This document shows positions 58,070 through 64,000 of a stretch of DNA of 64,000 bases, piece after piece (the stretch's first letter is position 1; every line of letters begins with the position of its first letter). The position numbers and the translations under genes are program-made. The notes beneath the pieces are model-generated. The model was not told the origin of the DNA. It ran no database searches and saw only the letters and a list, made by a program, of their open reading frames with translations. The DNA is from Synchiropus splendidus (taxonomy: Eukaryota > Chordata > Actinopteri > Syngnathiformes > Callionymidae). Where the stretch lies: contig NC_071343.1 of the NCBI RefSeq assembly GCF_027744825.2, positions 13,681,366 to 13,745,365 of the forward strand. Reading direction: 5' to 3'.

Positions 58070-61000
58070 AATATATGTATATAAATGATATGTTTTATGC
58101 TCTGATGGTTGCTTACCAGACAGCTATTGTTAGCGTCGCATTAGCTCTTTGTTTCAAGGTGGGAGTCAAAGACAAAAGAGACAAAATGTGTCCAGTTTGT
58201 GTTTTATTTGAGTTGACAAATATAATTAGGAATAATATAATTTCTGTTCATGAGCTTTTAGGTGCCACATTCAAAGTAAGATGGATGCACATGAAATGAA
58301 GCCAGTAACATCTTTAATTCCAATTGCAACAACCCAGACTCTACATCCATTGAACACACCACGTATTCCGTGTTGGAGAAGCAGAGTTTGGGATTAAGCT
58401 AATCTTTCATTATTACTATGAAGCTAATGTTTCACTATATTCATTTTTTATAAATAACATGCAAGGTGATGCTTCTTAAAATGTTGTATAAGGGAACTCC
58501 TCCTCTAAATGGGATTACGGCAGTCAAGTGTGGCCGGCCAGTGACAGGCTACATCTTAACCACGACTGGCAAAACTGTGGAGCTCATCTCCACTGAGGCA
58601 GAACTAAATCTGGAAATAATCAGTGAGTGGGAACATGAGAAATTCTCCAGAAAACACTTTAACGCCACTGGAGCCCAATGCTCCTCAAGATTGGATTCAG
58701 GTACCTAATCCCAGGCGGCAGCTGCCCCCCCCCCCTCCAGCCCCCTCCACCCACTTCTCTCGCTCACTCGCTCTTTCTTTCACATGGAGGAGCGCAGCAG
58801 CCGAGGGGTGTCGGAGGGGGCAGAGCCGCTGCTGTGGTTGACACCTGCTGGGCGCTATAAATGTATACATGTATATAAAAAAAAAAAAAAAACTGGAGCT
58901 GCCATTGTTAGTTTATACAGCGCTTCTCTCTGCCAGGACGCTTGTTCTCGTAGGCTGATGTTTACTCTAATGTGGACTGAAGGCTGCTGCGAGACAGGCC
59001 TCCCCACGACTCCCCTGATTCTTGAGAACAGTGGAGAGCAGTGACTGTGGGAGGGAACTCCATATTATAGTTCCCTTATTGGGTCTGATTTAGATCGGCT
59101 TGTTGCGTAACGAAATTGAAAAAGAGTTAGTTAAAGAACGAGACATACTGAGATTAGCCGTCATGTTATTGCCATGAGGTGAGGTGTCCTTGTTGATGGT
59201 TAGATGTGCCGCCATGTTATGTGGCTGTCCTCCTTGCCGACATGTCCGACGTCACCATGACTGAAATGCATGGTCTTTTGAGCTCACTATACCAAGTGAC
59301 ACGTTACTAAATTATATAGTGAAAGGGGCGCCACCCCATAGCGAACCCAAACCCCAACCTCTGTCTTTCTTGTACATGACGCGCTGCCCACGGCGTCACA
59401 AGGCGCAGAAGGCAGAACGGAAACCTTGCTTCTTCATTGAAAGGGGACGAACTCATGCCCCAGTTGGGAGGAGAGTATACAGTATGAAGTTCTTTTCAGG
59501 TACAAAGTCAATGCCTGAAGGGGATATGCCAGTTAGGGGGCTCCGTGGGCACTCATAGAACTGAGGTTACATCCAGGTTTATCGTTTTTGTAAGTTTGGT
59601 GTGACCCATATTGTTTCGTCTTGATGCAAGTAACACTGTTTGTCGACTGTGTTTTTCTGTCCATATAGTAGGAGTTTGAAGTTAGTATATTACACAGTAC
59701 TTGTGGATCTTGTGTTTTACAATTGTGTTTTTTAGTATTGATGTAAAAACATTTTTGCTTCTCTGCCCTTTAATGGCTGCTGTTTCTTGGGTCTGTGGCT
59801 AGGTTATTGCTCACTTGCTTTAATATTGTTTAGTCCTCTTTATGGTTGCTCATCTGTCTTGTTCACAGCTTTCATTTGAGCTACAGTTTCTTCTTCAGCA
59901 TTGCTAGTTTTGTCTGTTGTTGCCTTTGTGGTTCACTGGCCATGTTGAAAGTTTGCCTGGTTTGTTTCACTTGATGTCAAAAAGCTGTTGGTTTGGTTGC
60001 TATTCTGCTTGATGACAGCAGACTTCACCACATTTACATTTGTGTACATGAGGGGAAAACGCAGACATTTCCATGCGTTATGACCTCCCATTTATCACTG
60101 AAAAAAGGTGGAGATTTCTAAAAGCACTTCATATGTGTGGTAGAAACTGAAAGTGTCATCATTTCAGTGCCCCATGTGGATGGAAGAGTTTTTTGGCGAC
60201 TGATGATAATTTAAAAAATGATGTCACTGGATGAGATACCTGCAGGGCAAATCAGTTCATTCATTTCATCGACACTTTGGGTTAAAACTGACTCACAACA
60301 CAATAATAGTTTAGTGTTCATTCTCAGATGATGGTCACTTCCATCTCTGAGAGTCTGTCAGCACTGCTGTGAGTCTATTGAGGAAAATATGATCCAATCA
60401 ATAATGAAGAATACACATCATCCATTGCTAATCTGATCCAAGTTTATTGATGATCATCATCTGGAGAGAAGTATCTTTGAATCTACCTGATATTAAAGTG
60501 GGACTCATTTTTAAGTTCATGAAAATGCTGTTGAAAACACAACCACTCCACTACTGTAAATGGAGGAGCGATAGCGAAGCAGTGCATTGTTAGCACGTGG
60601 TGGCGTCTTAAGCGTAAAAAGGCCTTGTTGTAGTTAGTTTCTCAGCCTTGTAGGTTCATTTTGTGAGTTGCCAATCTGTCTGGCAATTGTTGTTTGTCAG
60701 CCACAGTGTAGTTAGTCATCCTTGTAAGCTGTTGTTTGTTAGCTCCCTTGTAGTGAAATGATAGACCGTTCCACAGTCTGCGACGTGAAAAAACATGTGC
60801 CGGCATCTTGGCAAAGGAAGTGGCTCCTAGCTCCAACTACAAAGATGATTTGAGATTTGAAAAACAAATGTTATCACTGCTCAATATGTCTGGTTATGGC
60901 ATATGTATGGTCATTGCAAGGTTGAATGTCAGAACCATGGACTAAAGTAGAATACTCACCAGTGTTGAACAAGTCTGGGTTGCGCAGTAAATGTTGTATG

Positions 61001-62440
61001 TTATCACAAACTCTGACCTTTATCTATCACCAAGACAAAATGCTCAGCAGGTATCTTTTTCCCTTGGCTTTTATTTGGAGTGCCTTGCCATATTTAGGAA
61101 TGAAGACTCATTCCATATTACAGACGGAGCTGCATCGTCCACTTGAGCGCATTGCAACGCTGTCATATGCACTTTTAAGGTCTCCCTGCCTCCTTACATC
61201 ACAGCAGTCAGATCTGATTCGTAATCCAATGAGGGATTATGATGTAATGGTTGTATAACTGAGCTGAGCCATGACAGAGCAGCAGTCAGATCCTCTTACG
61301 GCCGGCCAGCTGCTGGAGAAATGCTCCGCAAATCACCACACAGGACGAAATGCTCCGCCGTACCAAGGTTTATCTTTGACTCTGACCTGGTCAAATTCCT
61401 TTTTAGAAATGCACTTTTCCCCGCATGACCCGATAAATATTTGGTGATGCTGGTAAAACTCAACATTCCAACAAGTGTCACAGTGATTTCGTTTGAAGAT
61501 TTCCACACGTCCCACAAAGAGCTGAATGGCCACATGTGACAGAACACATTACCTGCTCCGCGTTTCACGCTCACGGTCTCCGGGGACGCTTGAGCGCGGG
61601 ACTCATTTGGAATGAAAGAGATGCTCAGCAGTGATTTTGTTTTATTCATTGCCTTTCAGCCTGTTATCTCTTTAAAGAAGATGTCCCTCAGATTTCCAAT
61701 TTGAGGTCGTCGGACTGTTTCTCCACTGTCTGCAAGTGTGACACCGCCATTCCGCGCTCGTGTCACTCCAAAGATGTAGGAGTGGATTAATGTCACTTTC
61801 TGGAGGCTTCACAAAAGCAAAGTGTGGCACCAAACATGAGAGTGATTCCCGTTGACGCGGCAGCATCTGTCACCGCGCCTGTGTGTGTAAGAGGAGAGCT
61901 AGCAAAGCATCGCAAACACACACCCAAACAGGGTTTAGATGCTAAACCACGCATAAGCAGCAGCAGACAGCCGCCACTGTGATGTTTTTGGGAGATGTGT
62001 GTGTTCGAGCAGACCCTCCCCCCGTGGCCTTCCCCTCCCCTTGATTTTCCCAAGAGACGCCCCGCTGAGAAAACGACAGGGCAGCAGAAATGTACAAATA
62101 AGAGCGGTGGAGACTCTTTGCCTATAGATACAACCTCTTGTAAGTGGAAGACAGCACACTGTTTCAGATGTTATGGAAGCCATTTATTAATGGTGCACGC
62201 ATCTTTGTCTGATGTGTGAGCAACTGCAAGCATTCTTTACCTTGCAGTTTTATTTATCCCTTTTGTCACTCAGAAAAGTTAGTGGGTCTTGCTAAATTAG
62301 GTATTTCTCATTTCACATTTGTGTCCGTTAGTCATGTTATAATAAATAACAAATAACTGTGGCTTTATTAATCCATCACACAGCTTTAAAGGCACATTTA
62401 TACCCAACATGGATCCGGATCTGACCGTATTTCTGCAGGT
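58070..62440. other. Intergenic sequence without recognised gene
   Basis: Besides C- and A-runs near 58725 and 58878 I find no gene or known mobile element. The part 61330-61680 is repeat-free and balanced in composition and might be regulatory, but I have no further support. Confidence 0.4.
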
Positions 62441-62602
62441 TTCCACAACGTTATGGATATGGACCAAACGGAGCAGAACCACCGGAAACTGTGGGGGGCA
62501 GTGTTGCTGTTACTACCTGATACGTAGCTCTGATTACACACGAAGAAGACATAACAGCAGCGGAAATTCTCTGCCCTCAGGTCACCGACCAGCGCCTCCA
62601 AC
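62441..62602 (-). repeat. Dispersed repeat, copy B (inverted)
   Basis: The reverse complement aligns with 53300-53430, sharing tttggtccatatcc, ggtggt.ctgc, aacactgcccccac and agaatttccgct. The 9-kb separation and opposite orientation argue against simple tandem duplication. Class unknown. Confidence 0.6.
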
Positions 62603-62934
62603 AACCTCTCTTTTTGTCTTTTGTGTCAGTGGTACGTTGTCAATATTTCTTCCACCGTCGCCAAATTTATTTTTGTTTGTCCTTGTCGTAAACCTTTATA
62701 TATTGGTGAACAGCAATAACGTTAACATTGCATGGAAGACGGCAACATTGTTCAAACCGGACAGGTCCAATTTCATATGTAGAGGGAGTATAAATTGCCC
62801 TTTAGTTAGCTTGATAATATATATAATAATATAATATATAATAATAATAATAATTTGAATTTTCCTCGTGCTATGATGGTCCATGTTAAAGGATGTTAAA
62901 GGAGTATGGAAGACAGACAAGCCTGAAAATACGT

Positions 62935-62960
62935 ATATATATATATATATATATACAACA
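62935..62960. repeat. (AT)n microsatellite
   Basis: About ten AT units; a second irregular AT/AAT stretch lies just upstream at about 62815-62852. Confidence 0.85.
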
Positions 62961-63579
62961 TCACCTCCGAACCCCCCTCCATCTTGGTTTCCATTCTTGC
63001 CCTCATTGTGTCCCAAGCTCTGCCTTTGGGTTCATAGTTGAGTCTGATATGTTTCCACGTCTGCTGGACAAGACCAGGGGAGCCAGACGGTTGTGCGCAC
63101 TGTGTCGAGACTGCGACCGCACTCGCCGTGTTCCAGTGGCTAATGGGGCAGGTGGTCATAATGTTGCCGCTTTCACTGATTAGATAACAATATATCGATA
63201 TATGTTTTTAATGCCGCCACATTGTTCCTGCTTGTGTAGGATCTGTTTTAATGAGCTACAATAGTGTTTGGGTTTAAATTGTTGCTTCCACTGACACCAG
63301 GTTCCCCAGACACGCCCTCTGCGACATCGCTGGCCTCTAAGTCGCCGTCATTACTGTCGTAAAGTGAATAGTAAAAACACCAGCAAAGAAGCAAGCATTA
63401 AAATGGAATTGGCCTGGATGAGGAAGACAAAAGAGGAAGGGCAGGCGGAGCGTCCTGCCTAATGACGTCCCAGCGTGTATGAAACCATTAGAAGTGGTGG
63501 ATTTCAAAGTTGTGACAGTTCAAGGGAAGCGTCGGCCATAACGTATTCAAAACGGTGGAGAGCAAGGTCAGCGTTTTAG

Positions 63580-64000
63580 TCGCTCTCCATGTCTGCGAGC
63601 TGGAGCAGACAAGGATGCAGCACATATCATCTGGGACCGCCGGCCAAGACAATGCTAAGCCATGACTTGTCTCTTCATCTGACACTTGTCCTTAGCGCAC
63701 GGCTGGCCAGCGCTGGAAATAAATCCTGTCTGGTTTTGAATGCATCTGCTTTGCATTGTTATATGGAACAATTTCTCAGACTTGGCTGATTGACCTGCAT
63801 TCCCGAGCCGGCCCGCTCCCCGCTCACCACACCTGGGGCCCCGGCGCTGTCAGCGGCCATCGCCGCGGCGGGCGATTGATGACAGCTATTCACTGATGAA
63901 GCTGTATTCATCATTCCTGTCCAGGGCTGCACTGACCAGATGGACCCTGACCATCCATCCACTGTCAGGGACACATCTGTTCCCGTTGTTGCTCAGAGTA
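63580..64000. other. Candidate conserved non-coding element at window end
   Basis: A repeat-free stretch with a ctttgcattgttatatgg word (overlapping octamer-like and SOX-like sites) followed by a G+C-rich part with CpGs (ggccatcgccgcggcgggcg). Open frames are short and unrelated to any family I know. Appearance only. Confidence 0.28.

Noticed and set aside
63752..63768. SOX-OCT composite site (ctttgcattgttat)
   Set aside because: The octamer-like and SOX-like words overlap rather than sit side by side as in functional composites, and single words of this kind are common by chance.
63580..64000. Possible start of fign (fidgetin) at the window end
   Set aside because: Expected by mammalian gene order, but no frame here resembles the fidgetin N-terminus or AAA domain.

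Overview
The window is vertebrate nuclear DNA, almost certainly from a teleost fish and percomorph-like in its compactness. It has split genes with GT-AG introns, CpG-depleted AT-rich introns, fish-type L2, RTE-like and hAT repeat fragments, and many microsatellites. Nothing prokaryotic, viral or CRISPR-like was seen.

Two protein-coding genes lie head to tail on the + strand. The first is the 3' part of cobll1 (cordon-bleu WH2 repeat protein-like 1). Its recognisable coding exons start at 11200 and the stop codon ends at 18087; its promoter and N-terminal exon(s) were not found and are probably upstream of the window. About 0.5 kb after the cobll1 poly(A) signal is a CpG island (about 19120-19330) with a splice-donor-like site, the best candidate for the promoter and 5' untranslated exon of the second gene, grb14 (growth factor receptor-bound protein 14). 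The grb14 coding exons run from 23488 to 38253 (14 exons, 519 residues) and encode the RA, PH, BPS and SH2 domains, ending at an AATAAA near 38781. The neighbouring, same-strand cobll1-grb14 pair matches the order known in human chromosome 2q24.3, which supports both assignments.

Bases 1-11199 are non-coding as far as I can tell (upstream intron of cobll1). They carry an 809-bp hAT-type element with an 8-bp target-site duplication and an embedded tRNA-like segment, plus an L2-type LINE tail. Grb14 introns hold two further miniature DNA transposons, and another sits in the putative 5' intron. Downstream of grb14, from about 38.8 kb to the window end, I find no recognisable gene. This 25-kb tract holds one unexplained 239-codon ORF with a strong Kozak context, AT, tetranucleotide and 59-bp tandem repeats, LINE tails, another TIR element, a repeat present twice in opposite orientation, and several homeodomain-site-rich stretches that could be conserved non-coding elements. 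In mammals the side of GRB14 away from COBLL1 is a long gene-poor interval reaching FIGN, which would fit, but no FIGN exon is visible here.

The two genes do not form a pathway in an obvious way: Cobll1 is an actin and membrane-associated scaffold, Grb14 an adaptor that inhibits insulin-receptor signalling. In human the interval between them is known for metabolic-trait association, so shared regulation is possible but not shown by this sequence. Exon boundaries were placed by eye from splice consensus, reading phase and remembered family similarity; no database search was run.
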